Shown: positions 34,205-45,862, numbered from the stretch's first letter. The stretch: 64,000 nucleotides of DNA from Blastobasis lacticolella (GCA_905147135.1 LR990055.1:2729001-2793000), one strand, 5' to 3'. Notes: generated by a model from the letters alone, not told the origin. Numbers and translations: made by a program.

Positions 34205-35312
34205 ATAAAGACGAACTAATAAAGAGTAATGCTGGCTTTTGTAAATTCTTACCCCATTAAAATGGGGGATGGGGGAGTGGAAAAACCACTAACAAAACTT
34301 ATGCCTATCGACGTAAAAAATAGGTAAATATATGTCGATTAACGTAAGTTTCAGCAGTGAACAACACACACTGAAAGTCCGCAGGGTGCCTTCTGAGTCA
34401 TAGACTTTGTTATGCTCAACCTGTACCTAATTGTAAAATATAATTATGTTTTCTAAAACACTTATTTTATTGTTTCATTTAAACTTTAAACAGGTCCCCA
34501 GAATGCAAGTAAGGTATCCAGAAGACTGGACGGTGAGACAGCTTATCCGCTGACCCAAGTAGACGCCAGTCTTCTGGTCATTACTAATATTGACCAAGCG
34601 CTGGGCTTATTCCCGATTTATAGAATTGGATAATATGTGCAGGTCGGCCAAAATTACATAAATACAGGCACGTGATTGGAAACCGATTTGTCAGGATTTA
34701 TCTACATAGTATTATAAGGAGTTCCACAAATTAACAAGAAGATAAGACAGTCACTAGGTATCCGCCTGTGAAAATTCGTAACAATAAAATTAACAATGAA
34801 GTCGTGCGGCTATCGATCTCCGGGATTCGTTATGAATCCGGACGAATAAAATTCAAATTATCAAATTAATATAAGTTTAATTAGTGATAGTTAATATAAC
34901 CTAGTTAATACCTATCCGTAGCTACAGTACATTCCCGTTGTACCCTGAGTGAGAGGACACCATTTATCTTTATTTCAGAATTCGGGGGACAACGAAATTT
35001 GAATCCCCCCTGTTCCCCTTTCGCGGTTCAACATTTGGGGAACATCGTAGCCGTATGATTCAGAATAGCTCTATGAACATTAACGTACTCGTACTATCCA
35101 GAATAAGCCCATTCATTGTCAAAGCATCAATTTAATGCGCTAGCATCCACTAATGAGCGCCGACTATCCTGCAGAGCGTCCACTGATAACTTCTGCGAGC
35201 ACTAGCCAATAAAGTTCACTATAATCATAATTAATTGGTTTATCACCAGTGTCGGGTGTCATTTGTTTTGCTTTTGATAGTACTTGGCGACCGGGAATAA
35301 ACGGCATTGAAG
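34205..35312. other. spacer between Ly6 genes C and D
   Basis: No supported ORF. The stretch must hold the promoter of gene D. The phrase 'gaagactggacg' and its near-reverse 'cgccagtcttctgg' (34517-34580) form a loose inverted repeat. No TATA box was assigned. Confidence 0.4.
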
Positions 35313-37612
35313 ATGCTGCGCGCTGTGATCGTTGCTGTTTTGTTTTGTGTGCAGTTCTGTGAGTGGTTTTATTTTATTAAAAATATACATTCCGTTGGGT
35401 CTATAACACAAAGTAAAAAATGGCCCGCCTCAAGCGTGAATTCGGCCCCCCTAAATATCGTTGTACTTTTACTTAATAACCTAAGAACACGCAGTGAATT
35501 TTAAATCACAGTTTTTAAGATACCTACTCTTGGTTGGTGGTAAATTACACATAGGTTAGTTCATTCTTAGAGCGTCGTGTCAGTCATACGCATATATGTA
35601 AATAAATAGAAAGCAGAAACTAGTCGATGTGCATTACTTTACGCCTCGTACTGTACCTTAAGCCACTCCCAGGTGCGATATCATCTTCGCGTCCCGGTTG
35701 CGCTCTCGCGCATGAGGGCTCGGGGTCTGTCTTGACCATGATCCAGGATTTGGCATATCTGGTAATTACAGTGGAGCTACTGCCATCTGACCTGAGATTC
35801 ATGGTTACACATTCAGTCGCCAATGTGCGATATCCATAACGCGCGATATTCTTGCGATAATACGTTTCGCGCCCTTCTCACAATGTTGCGTTATTATTGC
35901 CCTTTTTTACACAATTTCAAGTTTGTGTACCCAATAGATACAAGATGTACAAAAACAAATATCGCAAGAACGCAGGACGCAGGAACGCAAGCGTCCTACT
36001 TTCATCGGCTTTAGCTGAAAATCAGCGTCGCAGCCTCGGCTGTGGCAATATGCTGAGCTGGATACGTTTCGACATTTTTATTGCTCAGTGTACCTATTTA
36101 ATGGAAGTCAACAATGTAAATGTCGAATAAATTATTATTCTATTATATTTCTGGGTTATTATCGCAACCGAAGATCGCGAACGTCCTAATAAAAAATGAA
36201 CTCTGAATAGTTATTGCAAAAAATAACGGTTATACTCTTGCGCGGCACACAAGGGCTCGGGGTCCACCTTCCTAATCCTCTTGGTCCACTTCGCTCGGTC
36301 TTCGGCATCCTTAGTGGTGAGTCTATTGGCACGTACGTCTAGCCATCGCTGCTTGGGCCGGCCTCTCCTTCCCGTGCCTTCCGGGAGTGGAAAGACTTTA
36401 AGACTACCCTTCCTCAAAGACAATATATTTATTATATTAATTAATATGCTTTGACAATTTACACAGCGCCATCTAGTCCCAAAACAAAGCTTGTGTTATG
36501 GATACTAGATAACTGATAAACTACTTATAACACCCAGACCCGTAACAGAAATCAAAATTCATAATTTCAATTTCTGTTCGGCCGGGAATTGAACCTCTGT
36601 ATAGCAGACCAACTGAACCACTCAGGTCGTCAATTTCTTCCTCATTCCCTCCAGCGTCCGCGATAAAATGCTACGACTGCAACAGCCACAACAACTCTAT
36701 GTGCGCCGACCTCTCCGAGTATGATGAGGAGTCGCTGAAGCAGTTCCTGAACGTCGTGGACTGCAACCGTGGCCTGCGGGGCGGCAGCCAGGATTTCTTC
36801 TGCCGGAAAATCGTACAGAAGAGTGAGTTTCCTTTGCCTCTTCGTCCGCAACTAATACTTCCATGAGATAACTCAATCATAGGCTGTAAGAGATGGTGTG
36901 TAATAATTAACAACTAGATAAACATCTACCAAATTTTTGACAGGTCTAGTGTGTGCATCTGAACATCACCTTTAATTTTTTTAAAGGTAGGCTGGGTTTT
37001 AGAACAATGCAAATATTGTTGAATCTAGCGGCTAGATTCTAGCCTCTCTAGCCAGCCTAGAGAAACAGGAGAGGGTAGAATGGTACCCAACCCATCCAAA
37101 TGAACCTCAGGCCTTACAGTCTTACGGTAAAGTACCACTAGGAATCAAAGTTTTAAGTAGTTTATTGGTACAAACAAAATATTTACAAAACCATAACAAA
37201 AAAATCAAAACCTTGAAAAATAAAAAGTCATCACTGCCTCCCGGAATGGTGCTCAGGAAGTTGACTACGTTGCCTCGTTGGATAGCAAAACTTATCCTTT
37301 GTCCGAGGAACGAGCCAGCTCTCCGGTTACCTGTGGCGTCTATTAGCTATTTTGCCAAATCTTCATGTACCACTGAGGAAAAATTATCCTTTTCCATTTC
37401 CAGTAATCCACAAAAACTACGAGCCAGAGGTCCGCGTGACGCGCAGCTGCGGATGGGTGCGCTCCTCCAAGGACTGCTACAAGGCCGACAATGAGGACCA
37501 TCTCGAGACCGTCTGCCAGTGCTTCAAGGATGGTTGCAATGGCGCACAAGGTGTTAGGACGCAGTTGTTGCTGGTTGTCTCCGCGGTTGCGGCTGTCTTG
37601 GGGAGATATTAA
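35313..37612 (+). CDS. Ly6/uPAR three-finger protein D, probably GPI-anchored
   Basis: Exons 35313..35358, 36655..36822 and 37404..37612 join in frame (phases 1 and 1, as in gene C) into 140 residues. A signal peptide (MLRAVIVAVLFCVQF) leads to SSAIKCYDCNSHNNSMC. Then come DFFCRKIVQK, VRVTRSCGW and the closing VCQCFKDGCNGA. The count is again ten cysteines, spaced as in gene C. A hydrophobic end (TQLLLVVSAVAAVLGRY) fits a GPI signal. An in-frame TTG lies six bases before the ATG, but ATG is preferred. The stop TAA overlaps an AATAAA (37611-37616). A SINE B ends about 25 bp before the exon 2 acceptor. Genes C and D are tandem duplicates. Confidence 0.92.
35680..35825 (-). mobile_element. SINE family A fragment in Ly6 D intron 1
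   Basis: Reversed family A text: 'ccggttgcgctctcgcgcat', 'gtcttgaccatgatccagga', 'tggtaattacagtggagcta', 'ttacacattcagtcgcc'. Confidence 0.75.
36015..36135 (+). repeat. dispersed repeat, same family as the insertion in the Tc1 element
   Basis: 'agctgaaaatcagcgtcgca' and 'gcaatatgctgagctgg' match 58703-58757 ('agctgaaaatcagcgctgtg', 'gcatatgctgagctga'). Confidence 0.6.
36211..36423 (-). pseudogene. RTE-type LINE C-terminal fragment
   Basis: The reverse frame contains GTGRRGRPKQRWLDVR, then LTTKDAEDRAKWTKRIRKVD. This is the characteristic end of RTE-type endonuclease/RT polyproteins. It lies in intron 1 of Ly6 gene D. Confidence 0.8.
36455..36632 (-). mobile_element. SINE family B next to the Ly6 D exon 2 acceptor
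   Basis: A reversed family B copy: 'cagcgccatctagtcccaaa', 'cccagacccgtaacagaaat', 'tctgttcggccgggaattga', 'aaccactcaggtcgtcaat'. The promoter-proximal end lies only ~25 bp before the acceptor AG at 36653-36654, so the splice branch site is probably within the SINE. Confidence 0.85.
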
Positions 37613-37794
37613 TAAATTGTGGTGACATTTTCGTTTGTTTTTTGTAACCCTACCCTATACTACTGTGCCCTATATCCTATATTACCCTGACTGTACAGTC
37701 GGCTGCAGAATGAATGGACCTCTAGCATGAAAACTGATAGGTCAGTCTCCGTGAATTAAGCTGTACATTTATGCAAAGTGTGTCGGTCGCACAC

Positions 37795-37912
37795 GGCGCT
37801 GTCCCAATTAGCAACGCGGTCGTACGACCGTGGTCTTGCGACGGGCGGTTGTGAGTCCTGCTATTGGTCGGGCGTCGTCCGTCGTACGACCGCTGCCAAT
37901 TAGGACAGTGCC
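37795..37912. mobile_element. 118-bp foldback MITE
   Basis: GGCGCTGTCCCAATTAGCA and, at the other end, TGCCAATTAGGACAGTGCC are near-perfect inverted repeats. Inside them GCGGTCGTACGACC recurs in both arms. It lies 180 bp after the stop of Ly6 gene D. Confidence 0.8.
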
Positions 37913-38094
37913 TTATGCCCGATTGCACTATAGTTCACGAAACTAATATTCCTAACAAGAAAAAGCATTACGCCAACACCAACCCTAAAAGAAACTATAC
38001 TCTAAGCCACTCTTAACTTTATGTCACCGATTTTGTGACGCCTAAATGCTTAGAAGTACCTATCTTAAGAATTTTTTAGGTTTTATTTTAATAA

Positions 38095-38405
38095 TTGGAC
38101 TAGCCAGGCATTTAACTGCCATCTCAACTGGTGGTAAGTGACGATGCAACCAATGATGAAGCTTGCCTGTCTAGGAACAGCCTATTCACTCTGGACTTGA
38201 AGGTGTCTAGATTATAATGATCAGGGAACACTCTCGCGGGTAATGCGTTCTATTCCTTGGCCGTACGCATTATAAAGGTTGAATTAAAGATGAGATCCTA
38301 AGATCTTCATAAGGTTCCCTATTGGTGAAAAAGGTTTGGATTTTACCGTTTAAGCGAGGTTGTAGGAAATTCTTGGGTTCGATTTTGTCTATTGATCTTA
38401 CCATC
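38095..38405 (+). repeat. dispersed repeat J, longest copy
   Basis: 'gactagccaggcatttaact', 'gccatctcaactggtggtaa', 'gcttgcctgtctaggaacag', 'ggacttgaaggtgtctag', 'taatgcgttctattccttgg'. It ends where the TA-flanked element begins. Confidence 0.6.
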
Positions 38406-39312
38406 TAGGGGAAGGTGGCCTAGAACGGGTAAGTTAACGCGCGAGGATAAAAAAACCTAGAAATGTGATTTAGTTTATAAGATAGGATGTTTATTAAACT
38501 TGAAAATAAAACACTGTTTTAAAGTTTCTATCAAATATTTTATAAATTGAAAAAATAAAAAACCTCTAAAAACCCGTTTTGCTCGCATGTGAGCATAAAA
38601 CGGGTATTTGATTTAGGCAAAACGGGTAGACGTCATAATTTTTAGGATAAGTACATCAAATTTAAAATCTAACAAGTACGAAAAAAACACTGTACCTACC
38701 GACTATAGTTTATCATTTCGATTGTAAGCATTTAACATTATGTTTACTGTTAAAATGTTTAAACTTAAAACCTCAACCACATAACAAAATCAACCTTTCT
38801 ATTGATGTTATAATAATAGCTACAGGAGTTGTAGATCAAAATATCCGTACTCCTTTGAGGTATTTTTACAATATAGATTGAAATATCAAGTTCTTCATAT
38901 AATCCATTTTGTATTACATTTTTCATACAAAACCATACCCGTTTTACCCAATAGCACATATTTTTGTAAAGTAATTAAAGACTTCAGAATTAAAGGTAAT
39001 CCGAGATAACTCTTTGTCTTAATTTAAAGTTAGATAGCGCTAAAATATAAGCGCAACATTGACAATGTGCTAATTATTAAAATTTTTGACTAATCAAACA
39101 CATATCATAATTTTTTAAGAAAAGCACTAAAAATCATTCGTTAAACATACATCCGCCATTACGCGGCTCTGGTGCCTGAGCAAAACGGATCGAAACTCGT
39201 CAATATTCGGCTACTCTCGGAACATGCACCCGTCGGTATTAATATTGACATGACAGCGTAAGAGTGCTTACCCGTTTTAGGCGGGCCACCCATTTTAGGC
39301 TACCTTCCCCTA
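38406..39312. mobile_element. TA-flanked non-autonomous DNA element (~905 bp)
   Basis: Both ends are inverted: TA-GGGGAAGGTGGCCTAGAA on the left, and TAGGCTACCTTCCCC-TA on the right. AACGGGTAAG and CTTACCCGTTTTAGG follow just inside. The TA on each side fits a Tc1/mariner-type target duplication. AACGGGTA/TACCCGTT words recur inside. There is no transposase ORF. Confidence 0.8.
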
Positions 39313-39454
39313 TGCCTTATTGTGTCAAACATTCCATCTTTGGTATCCCATGTTTACGATGAAAGGAAAATACCAAAAGACCGACGATTAGGACCAGGCT
39401 GACGAGAAGCGTGATGCAGGCTGGATTGTTCAGTAAATATTATTAATCAATGCA

Positions 39455-39545
39455 ATACAGGACAGAGCAAAGTGGCGGTCCATAGTCTCTGCCTACCCCA
39501 CCTGTGGGACACAGGCGTGAGTTTTATGTATGTATGTATGCACAA
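39455..39545 (+). repeat. repeat D tail fragment
   Basis: 'ggacagagcaaagtggcggt', 'ccatagtctctgcctacccc', 'acctgtgggacacaggcgtg' and a (TATG)n end. Confidence 0.75.
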
Positions 39546-39561
39546 TAAATAATAACAATAA

Positions 39562-39842
39562 TCATTTTGGCGTTAATGTCCCGGTTGTGCTCTCGCGCAC
39601 GAGGGCCCGCGGTCCGCCTTGACCATGATCCAGGATTCCGCAGGTCAGGTAATTACAGTGGAGCGACTGCCATCTGACCTCCATGACCCTGCTAACAGGG
39701 GAACCTGACCAGATTGGATCATGGTTACACATCCAGTCGCCTGAATGTGCAGGTTTCATCACGATGTTTTCCCTCACCGTAAGAGCATCGGTTAGTATTC
39801 AACAAATGTACATAACTCAGAAAAGAGTCATTGGTACATGGC
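39562..39842 (-). mobile_element. SINE family A
   Basis: A well-preserved reversed copy from 'ttggcgttaatgtcccggtt' to 'agagtcattggtacatggcc', lacking most of the tRNA head. Confidence 0.85.
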
Positions 39843-39899
39843 CGTATGTATGCACAATAACAACAATAATATTAAAAGTTACTACTTGACTATCTATTA

Positions 39900-41094
39900 A
39901 AAAATTTTGGCTCAAAGACAAAATCGTTCAAGTAATTTTTTTGCCGACTTCTAATTCTCGATTTCGGTACTCAATTCATCGGAATATTTTTTATTTATTT
40001 AAGTTTCCCCGCTTTACTCGATGAAATCTGTACCGATTTTAAAAATTATTTTTTTATTTGATAGGGTATTCGCAGGTCGTCTTATGGTCATTAGCGCAGG
40101 AACTGAACTGGAATCCTGGGTAAATGTCATCATAATTCGTTAAATCTAATTCAGAATTATACCTACAATTAGGGTTGCCAACCCTACTATACATATACCC
40201 TTCTATACCTACTGTTTTCGGTGTCCGTTATTTTAAAATTTAAATATAGTAAAACTTAATGCGTCCTGAATTTTAATCATCCTGAAACAGCTCCTAACTA
40301 CTTACTGAAGCTCAATATTCTACTAAATATACCTATTTATTTACCTACAATGTGCCTTTGAAAAGCATTGTATTCACTACCATGCACTATGCAGTAGGTA
40401 AATAGGTATTTAATTGTATGTACATAAAAAATGTAACAGACTTTTACAGGAAGTTTGAATTTCCGTTCCCTTTGTATGTAAATAGGTAGACGACATTAAT
40501 CTATCTTCTGTGATCATTTGGTGTTTGTTTTATAATTTATGAACGAAGGTCACCAGAAGCTGTGTTCAAAATGTGTATAAAATCTGTTTTTTCCTTTATC
40601 AAATTAATACTGACCCATTTTTATCTCTGTGTACTGACTGTAGAAGCTATTATTGTAGAAACATGCAGTAAAATTCAATGCACACAACGACATCTAGGAG
40701 TACTGCTCTGAAACTTTTCAAGGAGTAGAAGCTTTTCTAGTGTTGCGCTGTTCTGGTATTACACGTTTAACACAGATGGCGTTGCTAATGCTAAAAAGAA
40801 ATAAAACTATTTTATTAAAATATTTCATTTAATGAAATCATCTTAAAATACTATTGCAGTTTCATTTTGAAAGAAATGTAAATATAAGCATTACCTCTGC
40901 TTACATAACATTTAGTGGCCTTATATTTTATTTTTATGTTTAGTAATTTTGCTGTACTTATCGGTTAAAATAATGTTCGAAGCCATGTAGATTCGGGGTA
41001 GCATTTTGAAATTAATGAATCAAATCGTAATAAAATGTAGGCACTTTGCCAACACGGACGAATTAGGTACACAATTTCACCATTTCTGCCAACA
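39900..41094. other. no gene seen
   Basis: AT-rich with no supported ORF or internal repeat match. It includes 'gttgccaaccctactatac' and similar common lepidopteran wording. Confidence 0.4.
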
Positions 41095-41178
41095 GTCAGG
41101 TTGGCCGAGTGGTCTAAGGCGCCAGATTTAAGCTCTGGTTCCCGAGAGGGAGCGTGGGTTCGAACCCCACACCTGACA
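41095..41178 (+). tRNA. tRNA-Leu(UAA)
   Basis: An 84-nt type II tRNA. The acceptor stem GTCAGGT pairs with ACCTGAC. The D region is TGGCCGAGTGGTCTAAGG, an A-box. The anticodon stem CCAGA/TCTGG has the loop TTTAAGC, so the anticodon is TAA, reading UUA (Leu). A long variable arm (TTCCCGAGAGGGAG) is typical of Leu. The T arm is GTGGGTTCGAACCCCAC, a perfect B-box. A is the discriminator base. Pol III terminators (T6 and T7) follow at about 41193-41208. There is no intron. Unlike the SINE heads in this window, every stem pairs, so it is probably a functional gene. Confidence 0.95.
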
Positions 41179-42084
41179 AATCCGAGTGCGGCTTTTTTGT
41201 TGTTTTTTTATTTTATTTTAACATAATGCATAGTAGTCACCAGATATATGTATTATTTTTTCCTCTTGGTACTTACTAGTGTATTGTCCAAGTGGAAATA
41301 GTTTATATGAGAGTTTTGCTTTTGAACGCACGACCGTTTTAAATGACCTATTTTGCGTATGTTGCTAGTACTACGGAGAGGGCAAGCTGTATCTCCGGTT
41401 CTGCCCACCCTTAAATTCTGTAAAATTTTGACTCATATGTACTAAACTGTAAACACCCCATCACAATTTGTTCAGCGGTTTTTGCGTGATGCGCGCAAAG
41501 ATGAACAGGCAAAAAATACGGGCCTGTTTACGTCTCAGTACCCCATCCCGACTTTTTTGTTGATAATCTTCAATGTGGGTACAATAGACACTTTTACACA
41601 TTAAAAGTATTGGATCGTAATTTATGGATCAAGGATAGGGATAGCCAGAAATGACGTCATATTAGTCATAAAGTCTTATGCGATAGCATTAGAAATATGG
41701 CGGTCGGGCCCCTAGTCTTCTCTTTAATAGCGTAGATACATGCACCTTTGCAGAAAAAATTTTGGCTTTTGTTATACCGGAACGGAACGGTTACAACGGT
41801 TATTATTTTAGTTTTTATTATTTGACATTTCATTTTTAATTTTATTTTCAAATTTTTTTTTATTATTGGACTGGTTTAACTGTAGTTTTAATTAATTGAA
41901 TTTTTAATTATTCGCATCTACCTGTTACATTCATGTGCCAACCGGCGCAACATAGAGGAATTTGGATAATTACCACATAACAACTGTATATTACCTACAT
42001 TGATGAATAAATGAAATTGAAATTGAACAAGTTAACAGTCCGTCATCCCTTTAGTTAGCTTAGTGACCGCTGTTTAAACAACGC

Positions 42085-42180
42085 TTTTAAAATGTGCCTG
42101 GTGCTGCTGATGTCCATAGGCGGCGGTGACCACTTTCCATCAGGCGGCCCGCTTGCCTGTTTGTCGGCCGTATAACATAA
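42085..42180 (+). repeat. repeat C tail fragment
   Basis: 'gtgctgctgatgtccatagg', 'cggcggtgaccactttccat' and 'caggcggcccgcttgcctgt' match the end of repeat C. Confidence 0.7.
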
Positions 42181-42243
42181 AAATAAATGTATCTGCCTAT
42201 TAATTTTTGTAGCGGAACTAGACCAGTTCAGTTAATAAATTAA

Positions 42244-42445
42244 TTGGCAGTGTACTTGCGAGATCGTACTAAGGTTAAGCAACGCTCACAGAGTCTGGGA
42301 ACTGGATGGGTGACCGTTGCGTACTTTGAGGCTGCTACTGCAACCAGCCCCACTCGTTTGGTGTGCGTTTTAATGCCATTGGTGAAGCGGAGTTCACCAA
42401 GATCTCATGCTGGGAACCCTGAGACTGGTTAAATAGTCTCGGAGG
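42244..42445 (+). repeat. 5S-rRNA-derived SINE relic
   Basis: 'ggttaagcaacgctca' and 'ctggatgggtgaccgttgcg' correspond to the internal 5S rRNA words (AAGTTAAGCA, TTGGATGGGTGACC). The rest ('gttttaatgccattggtgaa', 'ctcggaggccgattgg') is not 5S. It is degraded and is not a 5S gene. Confidence 0.65.
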
Positions 42446-42999
42446 CCGATTGGTACCATAAATAAAATTTGATTTCTGTGCTTAATCGAGTTTGGGCTAC
42501 CGCACGTTAGATGTTAGGGGGCGGGGCAGTTGCCTTTTATATGTATAGTCGATCGATCTACTAAAATCCAGTATAAAAGAAGCTGTATATAATACTCTTC
42601 ATTGCACAAAACACGTTAGAAACATAGTTGCTATACAAAGTACAAAGGCGAGCCCCTAAAAGAGATAAAGGTTTTTGGTATGTCGAACTGCTGTCGACGA
42701 TACCCGTGAATGAAAGCAAAGAAAATGTAACTACGCATTAAAAGTTGGTGCGATTCAGCTCTGTTAATAAAATTGAAATACACTGGAGCACTTTGTTGGA
42801 ATTGGAATACTTTAATGTATATCAGCGTAGGGGTGTAATCCAACCATCACCCTCTGGGCCTCGGCCTAAGTCAACCTTACCTCGGTCACGGAAAATCAAT
42901 ATTAGAGCGTAGCGAGCTCGTTTATGCATTTTAGATCTTATAAGCTGAGGTAACCCAATGCGGGCTTCCTGGTACAGATTTTTTCATCTTGGCGTTAGT

Positions 43000-43140
43000 G
43001 TAAAACATGCCTCGCAAGCGAGGGCCTGCGGTCCGTCTCGACCATGATCCAGCATTTGGCAGATCAGCTGATTACAGTGGAGCGACTGACCTCGATTGTA
43101 ATCAGCTGATTGTATCATGGTTACACGTTCAGTCGCCTAA
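43000..43140 (-). mobile_element. SINE family A fragment
   Basis: 'gtccgtctcgaccatgatcc', 'gcagatcagctgattacagt' and 'catggttacacgttcagtcg' are reversed family A words, with an internal deletion around 'tgacctcg'. Confidence 0.7.
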
Positions 43141-44084
43141 ACAGGTAGAGGTATTTTATTTTTCATATAGCTAGATATACCTATATATTCTCTTCTCTGC
43201 CTATGTTTATTTTGTTCCGATTTTTTCGACCAGCGCCTACAACTAGTGTCAAATAAGAAGACACTTGGCGAGTCACGTGGTTCGACTTGCGCTGCATACG
43301 ATTGCCTGCGCGAAATCCCCTCCACTGCCATTTGACAAGTCTCTTCTTTCATGAAGCGGGTTATAATCATCTCGTCTGTAGGAAGTCACCAGCAAAATGA
43401 GGCATCTTTATATTAAATTAATAAAATACGGTGTAGGTACACTAGTATATAGAAGTATTTGAGTGCAGGCATTGATTTATATAAATATATACGATAGTTT
43501 ATAGAAGTCTTTGGATGCAGGTCTCTCTAACCAGCCTGTTTCGGTACCTCGCAGCGCGTTGTTTGGGCATTTTCCAGCAGACCAAAAACCAACTGCGCAA
43601 TACCAACGCGCAGTTATGTAAACAAAAATATCTTCGGAAAACTACCGCCGACACATTCCGCATTGGACAAATTCATCTTATCGTGCCTAATGATAAACTA
43701 CAAACTTAACTGTGCGGTTGGTTCTAACGACTTTCATTCGAAACGCCAAAGAATGAGCTCCAACGGATACTGCGAACGTAAGTTTGTCGACACACATAGA
43801 AATCGTTTGACGAATAGCTGTGCTGATATCTGTATGTATGCGTATGCCCACACATTGGAGTATGAAAATATAATGCATTTACGGATATTATCTATATTTA
43901 TGTACATAGTATAAAACAAAGTCGCTTCCCGCCGTTTGTATGTGTTAATGTAGGTATCTATTAATTACGCTTAAATTTTTAAAACTACGCAACATATTTT
44001 AATGCGGATTTCAATAAATAGTGATTCAAGAGGAAGGTTTCTAAGCAAGAAGAGAAGACAAGGGGTGAGGCGTCGCGAGCGGCT

Positions 44085-44393
44085 GAGGGTCCGCCTTGAT
44101 CATGATCCAGGATTTGGCAGACCAGGTAATTACGGTTGAGCGACTGCCATCTGACCTCCGTGACCCTTTTAACAGGGGAACCTGACCAGATTGGATCATG
44201 GTAAACATTCAGTCGCCTAAATGAGCAGGTTTCAACAGGATGTTTTGCCTCACCGTAACAGCATCGGTTAGTATTCAACTATCACCTACCTACACAACTC
44301 AGAAGAGCCATTGGTACATGGCGTCACTGAGGTTCGAACCCGGTACCTCGGTACGAGTCGGACCCGTCAACCATTATTTCGGCCATCGCCGCT
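44085..44393 (-). mobile_element. SINE family A with tRNA head
   Basis: A reversed copy from 'agggtccgccttgatcatga' to the tRNA-like part 'aggttcgaacccggtacctc' and 'cattatttcggccatcgccg'. The B-box is recognisable. Confidence 0.8.
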
Positions 44394-44756
44394 TCAACAC
44401 ACAAATGACCTTAATAAACAAACATTATACTTGTATATAGAAAACGTGATTATAAACATTAAACAGCTGTCGCACACGTGTTTTTAGATAACACTTGAAA
44501 TAAACATAATAAAATGTCGGCCGATCGATTTCAACGGGACCTTGTTTTTTATTTACGTAAGTCTTATTTTGAATGTAATTTTCCACTCGATTATCAATCA
44601 AAATTGAATGGCAACGAGCTGTGACATATTATCTTTTATTTAAATAGATAAAATTGTATCACTCGCGTTGTGTTAATGAAGTTTTATCTAAGTACTTTGA
44701 TCGCCACTAAAGATTTGTCTTTGGTTTAGGTATTTCAAATTCATGATACTGAGGGT

Positions 44757-44995
44757 ACCGTATGCTTGTGATATAATTGATAACAAACAACTTTTACCGT
44801 GGCACCAACTCTGAAATAGCAGAATGACATAAGCTGTTTCACACCTTTTGGCAGAATTCGTTTTCATATTTGTATGAAACAGGTTTTTTTTTTCGCGATA
44901 TCAGCGTTGGTGGCATAGAAAACGTTGTTTATTATCAACAGCGTTTGTTGTTTATTAACAACAAACGGTACCCCTTGGTATCATGAATTCACCCT
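44757..44995. repeat. foldback element
   Basis: 'ttgataacaaacaacttt' with 'tggcaccaactctgaaat' on the left is inverted in 'gatatcagcgttggtggca' and 'aacgttgtttattatcaa' on the right. A related sequence lies at 47775-47905 ('gtatgaaacagctgattttt', 'gcgatttcagagttgttgcc'), so it is a dispersed family. Confidence 0.65.
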
Positions 44996-45099
44996 GTATA
45001 TGACACTGGGGCAGAATATAGTTTCCTGATACTTGTTTACTACGATGCCTCAGTGACAGGAGACGCAAAGGAAATCTCAGCCTCCGACACAAAAGAGGA

Positions 45100-45245
45100 A
45101 ACGCATCCATACATACAGCTTACGTATGTCCCACAGGTGGGGTAGGCAGAGACTATGCTCTGTCCTGACACAACTCTTTAGCCTCGCAAACCATACTTGC
45201 CACTTTGTACCCCAGCTTTCGGACGAAACTCATGCTGATCGTAAA
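45100..45245 (-). repeat. repeat D tail fragment, reversed
   Basis: 'acgtatgtcccacaggtggg', 'gtaggcagagactatgctct' and 'gtcctgacacaactctttag' are the reversed LINE tail. Confidence 0.75.
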
Positions 45246-45555
45246 TGAATTCCTTCCACGGGCCTCTTAAGATCGATCAGGGGGCCTTATTCCGCGCTGT
45301 GACTCCTGAAGTTGGTAATATTTCTAGCCATAAATCTCCATTAATAATGACACGTTACCTGCCCAGATCAAGAGAAAACTTGTGCAGATGGGGGTTTATC
45401 GCTCCCCTGAAAGCGCCTGCAAGTGTGGAGCCTCGAAACAAATCATGGCGGCGCATTTGCCCGGCCTGCCCGCTCGAAAATCTATTCGAAGCCTCAGACA
45501 GTGCCGCAGCGTCTCTCAGATTTCGACTGGAAAATACAAACAATAATAATTAACA
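45246..45555 (+). pseudogene. decayed LINE C-terminal sequence
   Basis: Two overlapping frames hold parts of a zinc-knuckle-like LINE end: ESACKCGASKQIM in one, RRICPACPLENLFEAS and ASLRFRLENTN in the other, then a stop. The frame break between them marks it as dead. Assignment to a LINE rests on these Cys-rich motifs and position only. Confidence 0.45.
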
Positions 45556-45862
45556 AACAAACTGTAACCTATGTCATTTAATTAAAAATATAGCATGTAT
45601 CTACTTAATTTACTTAGCTTAAATTACTAGGGTAATAAATAATTTTAATTTGTTCTATTTAAATTTTAACATAAGTAGGTACTTACTCTAAATTTAACTA
45701 TGTAATTTTAGACATAAGTTTTCTTGAATAAATTATTTATTATTTATTTATTTTATTTATTTATTTATTATTGACACGATAACAAGAACAAGATGATGAC
45801 ACTGAACTGCCTATTGCAGTCAAAAGAGCAGTTTCTTAAGTATCTTCTATCTATATTTTGTA

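Noticed and set aside
42244..42445. 5S rRNA gene
   Set aside because: Only short internal words match; the ends and most of the length do not.
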